DNA of 64,000 nt, from assembly GCA_016790225.1 (NCBI GenBank), contig JAEUOZ010000060.1:103442-167441 (forward strand), written 5' to 3'. The notes under the pieces are model-generated. The model was not told where the DNA came from and searched no databases. It saw nothing but the letters and a program-made list of their open reading frames with translations. Below are positions 26,406 to 38,255 of this stretch, piece after piece. Made by a program: the position numbers and the translations under genes. The DNA comes from Rubrivivax sp. (GTDB lineage Bacteria > Pseudomonadota > Gammaproteobacteria > Burkholderiales > Burkholderiaceae). How positions within the stretch are numbered: the first letter of the stretch is position 1; every line of letters begins with the position of its first letter.

Positions 26406-27215
26406 ATGGCCAGCGCGATGCCGGCGCAGCCCCAGCTGCTGATCGAAGGCGAAGGCCCCACCGTGGTGATGATCCACGGCTGGCCGGACACCCTGCGTGT
26501 CTGGGACGGCACCGTGGCCGCCTTGAAGGGCCGCTACCGCTGCGTGCGTTTCACCCTGCCCGGCTTCGAGACGCCGGCGGCTGCCCGCGCCGCGTGGTCG
26601 CTGGACGAGGTGCTGGCCTTCATCGCCCGGGCGGTGGACCAGGCCAGCCCCGATGCGCCGGTGACGCTGCTGCTGCACGACTGGGGCTGCTTCTACGGCT
26701 ACCAGTACGCCACGCGCCACAAGGCGCGCGTGGCACGCGTGATCGGCGTGGACATCGGCGACATCGGCTCGCACTACAACCTGCAGGAGCTGTCGCTGAA
26801 GACCAAGCTCTACACGGTGGGCTACCAGGTCTGGCTGGCGCTGGCCTGGAAGATCGGTGGCAACCTGGGGGACCGCATGGCACGCGGCATGGCGCGCTTC
26901 TTCCACGCCCCGGCCCCAGCGTCCGAGATCAGCAGCGCCATGGGCTACCCCTATGCCGTGCAATGGTTTCGCACGCGCGGCGGCTTTGGCCGGCTGCGCG
27001 CCTTCGTGCCGACGGTTCCGATGCTGTTTGTCGTCGGCGAGCGCAAACCCTTCCGCTTTCACTCCGCCAACTGGGCCGAGCGCATCCGCGCGCGGCCGGG
27101 CTGCCGCGTGCTGGGCCTGCCCTGCGGGCACTGGGTGATGATCCAGCAGCCCGATGCCTTTCATGCAGCCGTGCTGGACTGGCTGCAACAGACCGATGCC
27201 GGAATCCATCCATGA
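26406..27215 (+). CDS. Alpha/beta hydrolase, epoxide hydrolase/haloalkane dehalogenase-like
   Basis: A 269-residue alpha/beta hydrolase. The oxyanion motif is VVMIHGWPDTLRVWDG (H-G-x-P). The nucleophile elbow is LLLHDWGCFYGY, where an aspartate, not serine, is followed by tryptophan, the pattern of epoxide hydrolases and haloalkane dehalogenases. The base histidine is in PCGHWVMIQQP near the C-terminus, and the cap has YPYAVQWF. The catalytic acid after VPMLFVVGE is less clear. It begins five bases after cpdB and overlaps the HAD gene by four bases. The pair recalls the haloalkane-then-haloacid dehalogenase logic, but other aspartate-nucleophile hydrolases are possible. Confidence 0.8.
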   Translation: MASAMPAQPQLLIEGEGPTVVMIHGWPDTLRVWDGTVAALKGRYRCVRFTLPGFETPAAARAAWSLDEVLAFIARAVDQASPDAPVTLLLHDWGCFYGYQYATRHKARVARVIGVDIGDIGSHYNLQELSLKTKLYTVGYQVWLALAWKIGGNLGDRMARGMARFFHAPAPASEISSAMGYPYAVQWFRTRGGFGRLRAFVPTVPMLFVVGERKPFRFHSANWAERIRARPGCRVLGLPCGHWVMIQQPDAFHAAVLDWLQQTDAGIHP

Positions 27216-27922
27216 AACAGACCGAGATCTCGCTGCTGCTCTTCGATGTCTTCGGCACGCTGGTCGATTGGCGCAGCGGCGTGGCGCGCGAGGCGCAGGC
27301 CATCCTCGGGCCGCGCGGCCTGCGCTTCGACGCGCTGGCCCTGGCCGATGCCTGGCGCGATCAGTACCAGCCGGCGATGGAAGAGGTGCGCAGCGGGCGC
27401 ATGCCGTTCAGCAAGCTCGATGTGCTGCACCGCCGCAACCTGGATGTGGTGCTGCGCAACTTCGGACTGGATGCCGTGGACGAAGGCACGCGCCAGGCAC
27501 TGAACCTGGCCTGGCACCGTCTGGACGCCTGGGCCGATGTGGGCCCGGGGCTGGCCCGCTTGCGGCAGCGCTTCCGCCTGGCGCCCTGCTCCAACGGCAA
27601 CATCTCGCTGATGGCCGATCTGGCGCGGCACAACGGCTGGCACTGGGACGCCATCCTCGGGGCCGAATGGGCCCGCGACTACAAGCCGCAGCCGGTGGTC
27701 TATCTGGCTGCGGCAGCCGCCTTCGATGGCCCGCCCGGGCAGGCCCTGATGGTGGCCGCGCACTCCAGCGATCTTGCGGCAGCCGCTGCCTGCGGCCTGC
27801 GAACCGCCTTCATCGCAAGGCCCGATGAGCATGGACCCGGCACGGGAGAAACCGCTCCCGCAGGGCCGGTGGACCTGCAGGCCGGCTCGCTGATGGAGCT
27901 GGCGGATCAGCTGGGCTGCTGA
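27212..27922 (+). CDS. HAD-superfamily hydrolase, type II haloacid dehalogenase-like
   Basis: A 236-residue HAD enzyme. Motif I is LLFDVFGTLVDWRSG with the nucleophile Asp and the type II dehalogenase T-L-V-D-W extension. Motif II region is RLAPCSNGNISLM (Ser-Asn), and the lysine of motif III is in RDYKPQPVVY. Motif IV is LMVAAHSSDLAAAAACGLRT. These positions fit L-2-haloacid dehalogenase-like proteins, in which an Asp nucleophile displaces halide, although members with phosphatase activity exist. The ATG overlaps the upstream hydrolase stop (ATGA). It ends 33 bases before the convergent chemoreceptor gene. Confidence 0.82.
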   Translation: MKQTEISLLLFDVFGTLVDWRSGVAREAQAILGPRGLRFDALALADAWRDQYQPAMEEVRSGRMPFSKLDVLHRRNLDVVLRNFGLDAVDEGTRQALNLAWHRLDAWADVGPGLARLRQRFRLAPCSNGNISLMADLARHNGWHWDAILGAEWARDYKPQPVVYLAAAAAFDGPPGQALMVAAHSSDLAAAAACGLRTAFIARPDEHGPGTGETAPAGPVDLQAGSLMELADQLGC

Positions 27923-27955
27923 AGCGCGGAACGGGGGTTAGCAGCTCACCACCCC

Positions 27956-29701
27956 TCAGAACGTCGCCCAGTCATCGTCTGCCGTGGTGGCAGGCTCGGG
28001 CTTCTTGTCAGCCGGCGGGCTGGCGCGTTCGGCCTTGGCACTGGGCTTGGCCGGCGCGGGCTTGGCTTTGGCGGGCGCCACCGCGGGCGCTGAAGGCCGA
28101 GCCGGTGCCGCAGCAGTGGCCGGTACCGAGAAACCGCCCGCAAGGCCACTTTCGGTGCGGAAGGCGCCGACCGCCTGCGCCAGGCCGGACGCCTGCTGCT
28201 TTAGGCTTTCTGCGGCCGCGGCGCTCTGCTCCACCAGCGCGGCGTTCTGCTGCGTGCCTTGATCGATCTGCGCCACGGCGGTGCCGACCTCGGAAATCCC
28301 GCGGCTCTGCTCTTCGGAAGCCGAGCTGATCTCGCCGATCAGATCGGTGACGCGGCGCACCTGCGCGACGATCTCGTCCATGCTGCGGCCGGCTTCGACC
28401 ACCAGCTCGTGGCCCGAGCCGACCTTCTGCACCGATTCGCCGATCAGCGACTTGATCTCGCGCGCGGCATCCGCCGAACGCGAAGCCAGCGAGCGCACTT
28501 CGGAGGCGACCACGGCAAAGCCGCGGCCTGCCTCGCCCGCGCGGGCGGCCTCGACGGCCGCATTCAGCGCCAGGATGTTGGTCTGGAAGGCAATGCCGTC
28601 GATCGTGCCGATGATGTCGGCGATCTTGCGGCTGGAAGCCTGGATCTCGCCCATGGTGGCCACCACGCGGCCGACGACGGCGCCGCCCTTCTGCGCGGCA
28701 TCGCTGGCGCTGCTGGCCATCTGGCTGGCCTGGCGCGCGTTGTCGGCGTTGGCGCGGACGGAACTGGTCATCTCGGTCATCGAACTGGCGGTCTGCTGCA
28801 GGTTGGCCGCCTGCTGCTCGGTGCGTGCGGAGAGATCCGCGTTGCCGGAAGCGATCTCCCCGGCAGCAACCGTCACGCCGTCAACGCCCTGCTGCACCTC
28901 GCGCACCAGGCCCGTGAGGCGCTGGCGCATCTCGGCCAGCGCGGCCATGATGCTGGCCTGATCGCCGGGCTCCACGGCCACCGGGCGCGCCAGGTCGCCC
29001 GCGGCGATGGCCTTCACCGCAGCCACGGCCGCCTCAGGCTCGCCACCCAGCTGACGCTTGACATGACGCGACATGGCAACGGCCAGACCCGCGCCGAGCA
29101 AGGTCACGAACAGCGCCACGGCCAGCACCAGCTTCTCGGTGAATTCACCGGAGGCGATGGCTTCGGCGGTTGATCTCTGCTGCAGTTCCTTCTGCCACTC
29201 CTGCTGCTTCTGGATCGTCCCGAGGAAGACATTGCGGGCCGGGATGACGGTTCCGACGAGCAGTTCCAGGGATTTCTCCGAATCGGTCGCCCGGATGGCC
29301 GGGACGATCTGGCTGGCTGCCGCCCAGAAGCCGTCCTTGGCCTTCTTCAGATCGGCGAAGCGCTTCTTGCCTTCGTCCGTGGACAGGTTCTTCTCGATCT
29401 CTTCCTGCAGCTTGTCGGCATGCTGCTTGAGGCGGGTGATCTCGGTCAGCGTGGCCTCGCGCGATTCCGGCGTGCGCATCAGCATCGCATGACGCGTCTC
29501 CAGCGAGGCGCGGTAGATCGTGAGCTCCAGCTCGCCGATGCGCTGCTCTTGCGGGATGAAGCTGGTGCGCAAGCGTTCCAGGCGCTCATCCACCTTGCTG
29601 ACGCTCTGCCAGACGACGACGGCCTGGATCAAGGAGATGACCGCCAGCACACCAAAAGCCGCCATCAGCTTCTGGGCCAGGGTCCAACGGGCTGGATTCA
29701 T
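27956..29701 (-). CDS. Methyl-accepting chemotaxis protein
   Basis: A 581-residue inner-membrane chemoreceptor. TM1 is at about 9-30 and TM2 at about 181-201; the periplasmic part between them is a four-helix-bundle sensor. HAMP follows, then the cytoplasmic signalling helices with the invariant hairpin tip [20 protein letters not shown] at about residue 370. A Pro/Ala/Lys-rich linker ends in DDDWATF, whose last five residues (x-W-x-x-F) resemble the NWETF docking site for CheR and CheB. The gene starts at ATTCATTC-proximal ATG giving [12 protein letters not shown]; a longer reading upstream lacks membrane topology. The ligand is unknown. Confidence 0.93.
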   Translation of the reverse strand: MNPARWTLAQKLMAAFGVLAVISLIQAVVVWQSVSKVDERLERLRTSFIPQEQRIGELELTIYRASLETRHAMLMRTPESREATLTEITRLKQHADKLQEEIEKNLSTDEGKKRFADLKKAKDGFWAAASQIVPAIRATDSEKSLELLVGTVIPARNVFLGTIQKQQEWQKELQQRSTAEAIASGEFTEKLVLAVALFVTLLGAGLAVAMSRHVKRQLGGEPEAAVAAVKAIAAGDLARPVAVEPGDQASIMAALAEMRQRLTGLVREVQQGVDGVTVAAGEIASGNADLSARTEQQAANLQQTASSMTEMTSSVRANADNARQASQMASSASDAAQKGGAVVGRVVATMGEIQASSRKIADIIGTIDGIAFQTNILALNAAVEAARAGEAGRGFAVVASEVRSLASRSADAAREIKSLIGESVQKVGSGHELVVEAGRSMDEIVAQVRRVTDLIGEISSASEEQSRGISEVGTAVAQIDQGTQQNAALVEQSAAAAESLKQQASGLAQAVGAFRTESGLAGGFSVPATAAAPARPSAPAVAPAKAKPAPAKPSAKAERASPPADKKPEPATTADDDWATF

Positions 29702-30052
29702 TCGGGGTGACTCACTTGACAAGGGTTGAGGACATGCCGGCAGGATGCAACAGGCGATGCGCTGGCATCGGGCGGAAATCGCGCCGGATTGAGGTGCAAA
29801 TGCCGGCCCGCGTGACAAGCTGCTCGTCAGCAAGGGGGTTATGGAAGGCCGAGGCCTTGACAGGCGCAGCAATGCCCCTGCACGGCCATGGGGTTTGCCG
29901 GACGACGTGCCGTCCTCACCCGCCAGCCACCCGAAGCACCCCCGGGGCCGCACGCCCCGACATGCACGCCCCGGATCGACGGTGGCCAAGGTCCGCCCAG
30001 GCGCCTGGCTCCCTAGCATGCGCAGCCTGATCACTGCCCACCGCGTGCACCG
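29702..30052. other. Divergent intergenic region, no gene seen
   Basis: The 351 bases separate the chemoreceptor and the JmjC-like gene, which read away from each other. It must hold both promoters. I found no hairpin with a T-tract, no RNA gene and no credible open reading frame. Confidence 0.4.
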
Positions 30053-31000
30053 ATGGCCCACCGCAGCTTCCAGAACTGGACTCCGCATGACACCGCGCGC
30101 TGGGGGCGTGAACCCCAGCGGCTGCAGCACAACTGGCACCGATCGGCTCTGTTCGATCTGGACGCTCTGGCCGAGCTGATCGATCGCTATCCGATCGAGC
30201 ACTACGCGCTGGTGGCCACCAATGTGTCCGGCGAGCCGGGCGGCGGCCCGCGACGCTGGCGCGAAGGCGAGATCCAGGGCCTGAAAGGCCACCAGGTGAT
30301 CGAGGCCATCGCGGCCGGCGGCCTGTGGCTGAACCTGCGCAATGTGCACGAGGTCGACCGGCGCTATGCGGCCCTGATGGACGGGGCCTACGCCGAGCTG
30401 CAGCGTGAGCTGCCCGGCTTTGCGCCGCGCGATCTGCGCATGGGCATCCTGATCTCCTCACCGGGCGCCCGGGTGCACTACCACGCCGATCTGCCGGGCC
30501 AGGCGCTGTGGCAGGTACGCGGCCGCAAGCGGCTGCATGTCTACCCGCCCACCGCACCGTATCTGCCACCCGAGGTGCTGGAAGACATCGCCTTGACCGG
30601 CGTCGAGGTCAACATGCCCTACCGGCCGGAATTCGACCGCGATGCGAGGGTCATCGATCTGGCGCCGGGCCAGATGGCGCACTGGCCGCTGAATGCACCG
30701 CACCGCGTGGACAACGAAGACTGCCTGAACGTATCCGTGACCACGGAACACTGGACCGAGCAGATCCGGCGTTCGCAGATGATCAACGTGGCCAACGGCG
30801 TGCTGCGCCGGCAGCTCGGATGGCAGACCCTGAACCGCGCCACCGAAGGCGCCGGCTTCTGGGCCAAGGCAGCCCTGCAGGCCACCTGGCGCCGCAGCCC
30901 CTGGGCCCGCCGCGCGCAGCGCCTGCAGCGGCCCATCGACTTCAGGCTCAACCCGCTGCAGCCCGGGCGGCTGCTGGACATCCCGGCCTACTACCGCTGA
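30053..31000 (+). CDS. JmjC/cupin-like Fe(II)/2-oxoglutarate-dependent oxygenase-type protein
   Basis: A 315-residue soluble protein with a double-stranded beta-helix core. Candidate iron ligands are HYHADLPG (H-x-D, near residue 145) and the later His in [12 protein letters not shown], and the order H-x-D...H fits the JmjC/cupin_8 family. The strand [18 protein letters not shown] between them is the typical cupin core. The start is ATG with no strong ribosome site. It ends 30 bases before the acyltransferase gene, so the two probably form an operon. The substrate, perhaps a protein, peptide or glycan, is not evident. There is no signal peptide. Confidence 0.75.
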   Translation: MAHRSFQNWTPHDTARWGREPQRLQHNWHRSALFDLDALAELIDRYPIEHYALVATNVSGEPGGGPRRWREGEIQGLKGHQVIEAIAAGGLWLNLRNVHEVDRRYAALMDGAYAELQRELPGFAPRDLRMGILISSPGARVHYHADLPGQALWQVRGRKRLHVYPPTAPYLPPEVLEDIALTGVEVNMPYRPEFDRDARVIDLAPGQMAHWPLNAPHRVDNEDCLNVSVTTEHWTEQIRRSQMINVANGVLRRQLGWQTLNRATEGAGFWAKAALQATWRRSPWARRAQRLQRPIDFRLNPLQPGRLLDIPAYYR

Positions 31001-31030
31001 CCGCGGCGCGGCCCATCCACGCAGGCACTC

Positions 31031-32191
31031 ATGACCAGCTCCGTCCTCTCGATGCCCGTCAGCGGCATCTACTCCCGCACACCCTGGCTGGTGGAGGAGG
31101 TGCCCGATCTGGACGACTTCCTGCAGCGCTGCCAGCCGCTGGAGCAGCGCAGGCCCGCGCCGTTCCAGCACAGCAGCTGGCTGCGCAGCTGGTACGAGTG
31201 CCTCGGCCGGCAAGCGGGCACGCAGCCTCTGCTGCTGGCCATCAGGGCCGAAGGCGACCCGACGGATGCGCTGCTGTTGCCGCTGGTACGTCAGCGTCAG
31301 GGGCTGATGTCCGTCGTCAGCTGTGCCGATGCCGGCATCACCGACTACAACGCGCCGCTGGCCCGCGAGGGCCTGAACCTCTCAGCGGGCGATGCCCGCG
31401 CGCTGTGGACAGCCATCGCCCAGGCGCTGAGGGGGAACGATCTGCTGCGGCTGGACAAGCTGGTGGCAGGCCCGGGCGCCGGCACCAACGCCTGGCTCCA
31501 GATGCTGAGCACGCAGGACAGCGAGCTCTTTGGCAACCGCTTTCGCGTGAACGAGCAGTACGCCGACTGGATGACGCACCTGGGCAAGCATGCCCGCAAG
31601 GAGTTCGAGCGCTGCTGGCGTGTCTTCCAGCGCGTGCCGGATGCGCGCTTCGTGCGCGCACAGACGGTGGAGCAGGGGCTGCAGCTGCTGCGCCAGCTGG
31701 CGCAACTGCAGCATGCGCGGCAAGCCCAGACGCCGGGCTACTTTCTCGATCAGCCCGGCTATGACGGGTTCTACGAGCACTACCTGCAGGCCCATCTCGC
31801 CAGTGGCCGCTGCGTGCTCACGGCCTTGATCGCCGGTGACGAGATGGCGGCGGGCCTCTTCGGCATCTTCGATGGCGAGCGCTACACCATGCTGCGCATG
31901 GCCATGGGCGGCGAGAGCTGGAAATCCTGCGCGCCGGGCAAGCTGCTGCTGGAACGCAGCATCCACGCGATGCACGAGCAAGGCTGCCGCGAATTCGACT
32001 TCTCGATCGGCGACTACACGCACAAGAAGGCCTTTCGCACGACCGCCCTGCCCTTGAAGGAAACCTGCGTGGCGCTGTCGATGCGGGGCCGCGTGCCCCA
32101 GGCGGCCTGGCGGTTGAAGCGCGCGCTCAAGGCCCGGCCGCAGGCCATGGCCTTGCTGCGCAAGCTGCGCGGGCCAACCAGAGGCGGCTGA
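31031..32191 (+). CDS. GNAT-family acyltransferase (BioF2/CelD-like)
   Basis: A 386-residue protein with the acetyltransferase fold of the BioF2-like (FemAB-related) group. An N-terminal GNAT-like half contains PFQHSSWLRSWYECLG and LLLAIRAEGDP. The C-terminal half contains LLRQLAQLQHARQAQTPGYF and the acyl-CoA/substrate pocket YTMLRMAMGGESWKSCAPG, followed by REFDFSIGDYTHKKAF. The pattern W-x3-W-Y-x5 with Y-K-x-x-F near the end is that of proteins annotated as CelD and cellulose or exopolysaccharide acyltransferases. Together with the JmjC-like protein it may modify a surface glycan or a peptide. Cytoplasmic location is expected. Confidence 0.82.
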   Translation: MTSSVLSMPVSGIYSRTPWLVEEVPDLDDFLQRCQPLEQRRPAPFQHSSWLRSWYECLGRQAGTQPLLLAIRAEGDPTDALLLPLVRQRQGLMSVVSCADAGITDYNAPLAREGLNLSAGDARALWTAIAQALRGNDLLRLDKLVAGPGAGTNAWLQMLSTQDSELFGNRFRVNEQYADWMTHLGKHARKEFERCWRVFQRVPDARFVRAQTVEQGLQLLRQLAQLQHARQAQTPGYFLDQPGYDGFYEHYLQAHLASGRCVLTALIAGDEMAAGLFGIFDGERYTMLRMAMGGESWKSCAPGKLLLERSIHAMHEQGCREFDFSIGDYTHKKAFRTTALPLKETCVALSMRGRVPQAAWRLKRALKARPQAMALLRKLRGPTRGG

Positions 32192-32198
32192 ACCAGCG

Positions 32199-32232
32199 GG
32201 TTCGGCTGGATCGGGTGGTTCGGCTGGATCGG
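32199..32232. repeat. Two copies of a 16-bp direct repeat
   Basis: GGTTCGGCTGGATCGG occurs twice with an 18-base period directly after the acyltransferase stop. It may be a slippage product. The following sequence keeps a degenerate GGATC-type echo. Confidence 0.6.
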
Positions 32233-32313
32233 CTCATCCGGCGGATCTGGCCGATCCTGCACAAGACTGTGCCGCGCGCCGGCGGCGAGTTCAGCGTCCC
32301 TGCCACCGCCCAG

Positions 32314-32337
32314 AAAAAAGCCCCGCGGCGGCGGGGC
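32314..32337 (-). terminator. Rho-independent terminator of helix-hairpin-helix gene
   Basis: The GCCCCGC/GCGGGGC stem with a GGCG loop is followed by six T residues on the minus strand. It lies about 58 bases past the stop of the gene ending at 32395. Confidence 0.8.
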
Positions 32338-32394
32338 TTGTTGGGTCAGCCGGGCATTGAAGCCCCGGCTGCGGGCCGCGGACGCGGCGCGGAT

Positions 32395-32997
32395 TCACTT
32401 CTTCGGGGCGGAAGCGGCCTTCTCAGCGGCCTTGGCGGCCGGCTTGTCGTCCTTCTTCTTCTCGTCCTTCTTGGCCTCGGCCTTTTTCTCGGCCTTCGGC
32501 TCATCCTTCTTGGCCTCGGCCTTCTTGTCCGCCTTGGCATCGGCCTTCGCATCGGCCTTGGCCGCCGGCTTTTCATCCTTCTTGGCCTCAGCCTTCTTTT
32601 CCGCGGCGGCTGAAGGCGCCGTGGCGGCAGCCGGCACAGCGGGCTTGGCCGCGGCCTTCTCGTCCTTCTTCGGCTCGTCCTTCTTGGCAGCGGCCTTCTC
32701 GTCCTTCTTGGCGGCCGGGGCGGCGGCCACACCCTTGAAGGTCTGGCCGTTCACGGTCAGGCCAGCTTCGCTGAGCTTGGCGGCGCTGCCTTCGCCGATG
32801 CCCTGCACGCGGTTGACCAGATCGGTCCAGTCCTTGAAGCTGCCCTTCTTGCGCTCTTCCAGGATCTTGCCGGCGATGCCCGGGCCGATGCCCTTGACGG
32901 TATCCAGCGCGGCGGCGTCTGCCTTGTTGACGTCCACGGCGGCAAACGCGGCCGCGGCAAAGAAGGCCATCAAGGCCACCAGGAATTTCTTGAACAT
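32395..32997 (-). CDS. ComEA-like helix-hairpin-helix protein with Lys/Ala-rich tail
   Basis: A 200-residue exported protein. The signal peptide [19 protein letters not shown] is followed by [20 protein letters not shown], the tandem helix-hairpin-helix DNA-binding module (residues 20-80) typical of ComEA and of small secreted HhH proteins. From about residue 95 to the end it is low-complexity Ala/Lys/Asp/Glu/Pro made of repeated AAKKDE-like units, about 100 residues long. ComEA takes up DNA during transformation; here the tail would be a highly basic linker in the periplasm. The start was chosen at the ATG giving the signal peptide. A terminator follows. Confidence 0.78.
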   Translation of the reverse strand: MFKKFLVALMAFFAAAAFAAVDVNKADAAALDTVKGIGPGIAGKILEERKKGSFKDWTDLVNRVQGIGEGSAAKLSEAGLTVNGQTFKGVAAAPAAKKDEKAAAKKDEPKKDEKAAAKPAVPAAATAPSAAAEKKAEAKKDEKPAAKADAKADAKADKKAEAKKDEPKAEKKAEAKKDEKKKDDKPAAKAAEKAASAPKK

Positions 32998-33149
32998 GGG
33001 TCGACTCCTCGGGGTTGCGGTGGGGTTCACGGGCTTGTCAGCCCCCGGCGCGAGGCCGGCGCCCCCACAACGCCTGGGGATATCCAGGCGTTGACCCGGC
33101 GGGAAACGCCCGCACCGGCAGGGCGGGACGCGAGCGCTCCGCGCGGCCC

Positions 33150-35474
<2,325 letters not shown>

Positions 35475-35599
35475 TGTCCCAGCCGGGCCTGCCTGCACCG
35501 GCCCGGCCGCCGTTTGCCCTGGGCCACGTGGGGCCAAAGGGCGCGAGCGGGTGATGCGCGGCGGGCGGGCCCGAGGCCGGCGCGACGGGCGGGCCAGCC

Positions 35600-37021
35600 T
35601 CAGCGCGGCGGTGGCGTCGTGCGCAGGTGCGCCTTCACGGGCGCCGTGGGCAGGTACGCGCTCACCTCCAGCCCCGGATGGGCCAGCCGCAGTTCCAGCC
35701 GGCCGCCGTGCGCCTGCGCCACCTGCCGGCACAGGTGCAGACCCAGGCCCACGCCGCCGGTCTGGCGCTGGCGCGCCGCGTCGGTACGGTAGAAGGGTTC
35801 GGCCAGCTGACGCAGCTGCTCGGGCGCGACGCCCGGCCCATGGTCCCGCACGCCGAGCACGATGAATGCCTGCCCGTCTTCATCCACCCGCTCGGCGTGC
35901 AGCTCAGGAGGCAGGCCCTCGGCCGATCGCCCGTGACGTTGGGCGTTGTGGATCAGATTGCGCAGCAGCAGCCGCAGGCGCGCCGGATCGGCGTGCAGCG
36001 TGCCCAGGTCCAGCGCCAGCCTCAGGCGCACGGCTGGGGCGCCGCCGATGGCCCGGACCTGTTCGCTCAGCCAGGCCTCCAGCGGCAAGGCTTCGCGCTG
36101 CAGCGCGGCGTGCCCCTGGCTGAGGCGCTCGCTCTCCAGCAGATCGGTGATCAGATCGCGCATCTGGGCCAGATCGGCCAGCAGGGCCTCGCGCTGCGGG
36201 CTGTCGTCGATCAGCTCGGCATTCAGGCGCGCGCGGGTCAGCGGGCTGCGCAGCTCGTGGCTGATGGCCAGCAGCAAGGTGCGCTTGGCTTCGAGCATGC
36301 CGTGCAGGCTGGCTGCCATGGCGTTGATGCGCTGCGCCAGATCGCCCAGCTCGTCGTTGCGCAGCACGGGGATGGCCTGCGCAAACTCCCCTTGGCCGTA
36401 ACGCTGGACGCCGGCGCCCAGCGTGCGCAGCGGCGACAGCAGCTTGTGCACGGCGGCATAGGCCGCGCCGGTGAGCAGCAGCAGGGCCGCCAGACTCAGC
36501 CAGCCGAAGAAGCGCGGCCGCTGCCCCTCAGCCGGCAGGCCAGGGCTGAAGATGACCCGGTGGCCATCGGCCGTGCGGCGCTCCAGGCCCCAGTCACGCG
36601 CGGCGCCTTCCGGGCTCCAGGGGTCGCGGCCATGGCGATAGCCGGCCTGTGCGGAACCGCGCTCGTCGTCGTCTCCGCGGTCGGACCCTTCCGCACGGGT
36701 ATCGAACTGCACCACCGGCCCCTGCACGCGGATGTGCAAGGGCAGGCGCTGCGCCAGCGCGCGCGCCCGCGCCGCATCCGGCGGTGAACCCAGGTCCTGG
36801 GTCAGCCGATCCAGGTAGTCGCCCAGCATCGGCCGCGCATAGCCCTCCCAGCCCGCCCGCACCACCTGCTGCGTGCCGAGGAAGAAGATGCCGGTACTCA
36901 CCAGCGCCAGCAGCAGGAAGACGGTCACCAGCCGCCAGCGCAGGGAATGCCGCCAGCGGCGCCAGGCCTGGACCCCGCTGCGGGCGCGCCAGCGATCGCG
37001 CGCCGCCGCGTGCGGCTTCAC
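35600..37021 (-). CDS. Sensor histidine kinase
   Basis: A 473-residue inner-membrane kinase. Translation starts with GTG, overlapping the response-regulator stop by four bases (GTGA). TM1 is at about 28-48 ([18 protein letters not shown]), a periplasmic sensor loop follows, TM2 is at about 160-180 ([17 protein letters not shown]), then HAMP. The H-box is [18 protein letters not shown], the N-box [14 protein letters not shown], and the ATP lid motifs [13 protein letters not shown] and [18 protein letters not shown]. With the regulator and the Spy-like gene it forms an envelope-stress or metal-sensing operon resembling Cpx. The signal is unknown. Confidence 0.93.
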   Translation of the reverse strand: MKPHAAARDRWRARSGVQAWRRWRHSLRWRLVTVFLLLALVSTGIFFLGTQQVVRAGWEGYARPMLGDYLDRLTQDLGSPPDAARARALAQRLPLHIRVQGPVVQFDTRAEGSDRGDDDERGSAQAGYRHGRDPWSPEGAARDWGLERRTADGHRVIFSPGLPAEGQRPRFFGWLSLAALLLLTGAAYAAVHKLLSPLRTLGAGVQRYGQGEFAQAIPVLRNDELGDLAQRINAMAASLHGMLEAKRTLLLAISHELRSPLTRARLNAELIDDSPQREALLADLAQMRDLITDLLESERLSQGHAALQREALPLEAWLSEQVRAIGGAPAVRLRLALDLGTLHADPARLRLLLRNLIHNAQRHGRSAEGLPPELHAERVDEDGQAFIVLGVRDHGPGVAPEQLRQLAEPFYRTDAARQRQTGGVGLGLHLCRQVAQAHGGRLELRLAHPGLEVSAYLPTAPVKAHLRTTPPPR

Positions 37022-37710
37022 AGCCGCACCCCGGCAAACAGGTAGCCGGCGTGGCGCCGCGTGTGGACGACGCCCAGCGGTTCGAGCTTGCGCCGCAGCC
37101 GGCTGATCAGGATGTCGACCGCGCGCGAGTGGATGTCTTCGGCTGCGTGGCCACGCAGCTTGTCCAGGATCTCGTCGCGGCTGAAGACGCGCCCAGGCGC
37201 CGCCGCCAGCAGCGCCAGCAGTTCGAACTCGGTGCCGGTGAGGTCCACCGTTCGGCCCTGACACAGCACGAGGCGGCGATCGAGATCGATCTCCAGGCCC
37301 TCGAAGCGCCAGCGCCGCGGCTCGGCAGCGGGCGCGGCGCCGGAGGCTGGCGCGGCGCGGCGCAGCACGGTGTGGATGCGCGCCAGCAGCTCGCGCGGCT
37401 CGAAGGGCTTGGGCAGGTAGTCGTCGGCCCCGAGTTCCAGGCCGACCACACGATCCATCACGTCGCCGCGCGCCGTGAGCATGAGGATCGGCACGCTGCT
37501 CTCGCGCCGGATCGTGCGGCACAGCTCGAAGCCGTCCATCTCGGGCAGCATCACATCCAGGATCACGGCATCGAAGCGGTCGCTGCGCAGCAGGGCCAGC
37601 CCGGCGCTGGGGCGCGTGGCGTGTGTCAGCACGATGTCGAAGCGCCTGAACCACGCCGCCAGCGGCGGGCCCAGGCCTTCGTCATCGTCGATCAGCAGCA
37701 GGCGCAGCAT
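37018..37710 (-). CDS. OmpR-family response regulator
   Basis: A 230-residue transcriptional regulator. The receiver domain has the phosphoacceptor Asp52 in DAVILDVMLPEMDG, acidic pair DDD near residue 9 and Lys101 in DDYLPKPFEP. The C-terminal winged helix (about 140-225) contains LTGTEFELLALLAAAPGRVF and VDILISRLRRKLEPLG, then the wing VHTRRHAGYLFAGV. It is coupled to the downstream kinase by a GTGA overlap. It probably controls its own operon and envelope genes; the preceding Spy-like gene is a likely target. Confidence 0.95.
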   Translation of the reverse strand: MLRLLLIDDDEGLGPPLAAWFRRFDIVLTHATRPSAGLALLRSDRFDAVILDVMLPEMDGFELCRTIRRESSVPILMLTARGDVMDRVVGLELGADDYLPKPFEPRELLARIHTVLRRAAPASGAAPAAEPRRWRFEGLEIDLDRRLVLCQGRTVDLTGTEFELLALLAAAPGRVFSRDEILDKLRGHAAEDIHSRAVDILISRLRRKLEPLGVVHTRRHAGYLFAGVRL

Positions 37711-37778
37711 CGGGCGGATTGTCGGGCCCCGATCCCGCGCGCGGGCCGCCGCAGGCAGCGTGCCACGCAGCGCTTCGA

Positions 37779-38255
37779 TCAGGAGCGCTCCCAGCGGCGG
37801 CCGCGCTCCATCACTTCGCGCACCCGGGCCTGCTGCTGCGGGTTCAGGCTGTCGAAAAAGTCGGCCATGGCCGCGATCACGGCCGGAGACTGCCCCTGCA
37901 CCGCGGCTGTCTTGCTGTCCACCAGCGCGCGCGCCTTCTCCCGGTCAAAGACGGTGCCGGCGACCAGGCCGCGCAGCTCGGCGCGGGGATCGCCGCCGCT
38001 GCCGATCAGGGCGTTGCGCTGCTCGCGCACGCGGTCCAGCAGCACGCCCAGCTTGGCCTTCTGCGCGTCATTCAGCTCCAGCTTGTCGCCGGCCTTGGCC
38101 AGCAGCCGGGCCTTCAGCGGCGCCGCATCCGATTCGCTCATCGGCTGCCAGGCATGGCTCCAATGGTGATGCCGGTGGGCCCAGGCCGCCCAGCCGCCGA
38201 ACAGCACGCCTGCGCCGAGCAGGCCAATGAGGGTGCGCTTGATCCAGGTCTTCAT
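37779..38255 (-). CDS. Spy/CpxP-like periplasmic protein
   Basis: A 158-residue periplasmic helical protein. A signal segment (IGLLGAGVLFGGWAAWAH) precedes a His-rich patch RHHHWSHAW, possibly metal-binding. The CpxP/Spy LTxxQ motif occurs twice as a variant: LNDAQKAKLGVLLDRV and LNPQQQARVREVMERG, about 95 residues apart, which is the family arrangement. Such proteins act as ATP-independent chaperones and inhibit their cognate kinase. It is the first gene of the regulator-kinase operon, 68 bases upstream of the regulator. The ATG was preferred over a longer reading because it begins at the signal peptide. Confidence 0.85.
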   Translation of the reverse strand: MKTWIKRTLIGLLGAGVLFGGWAAWAHRHHHWSHAWQPMSESDAAPLKARLLAKAGDKLELNDAQKAKLGVLLDRVREQRNALIGSGGDPRAELRGLVAGTVFDREKARALVDSKTAAVQGQSPAVIAAMADFFDSLNPQQQARVREVMERGRRWERS

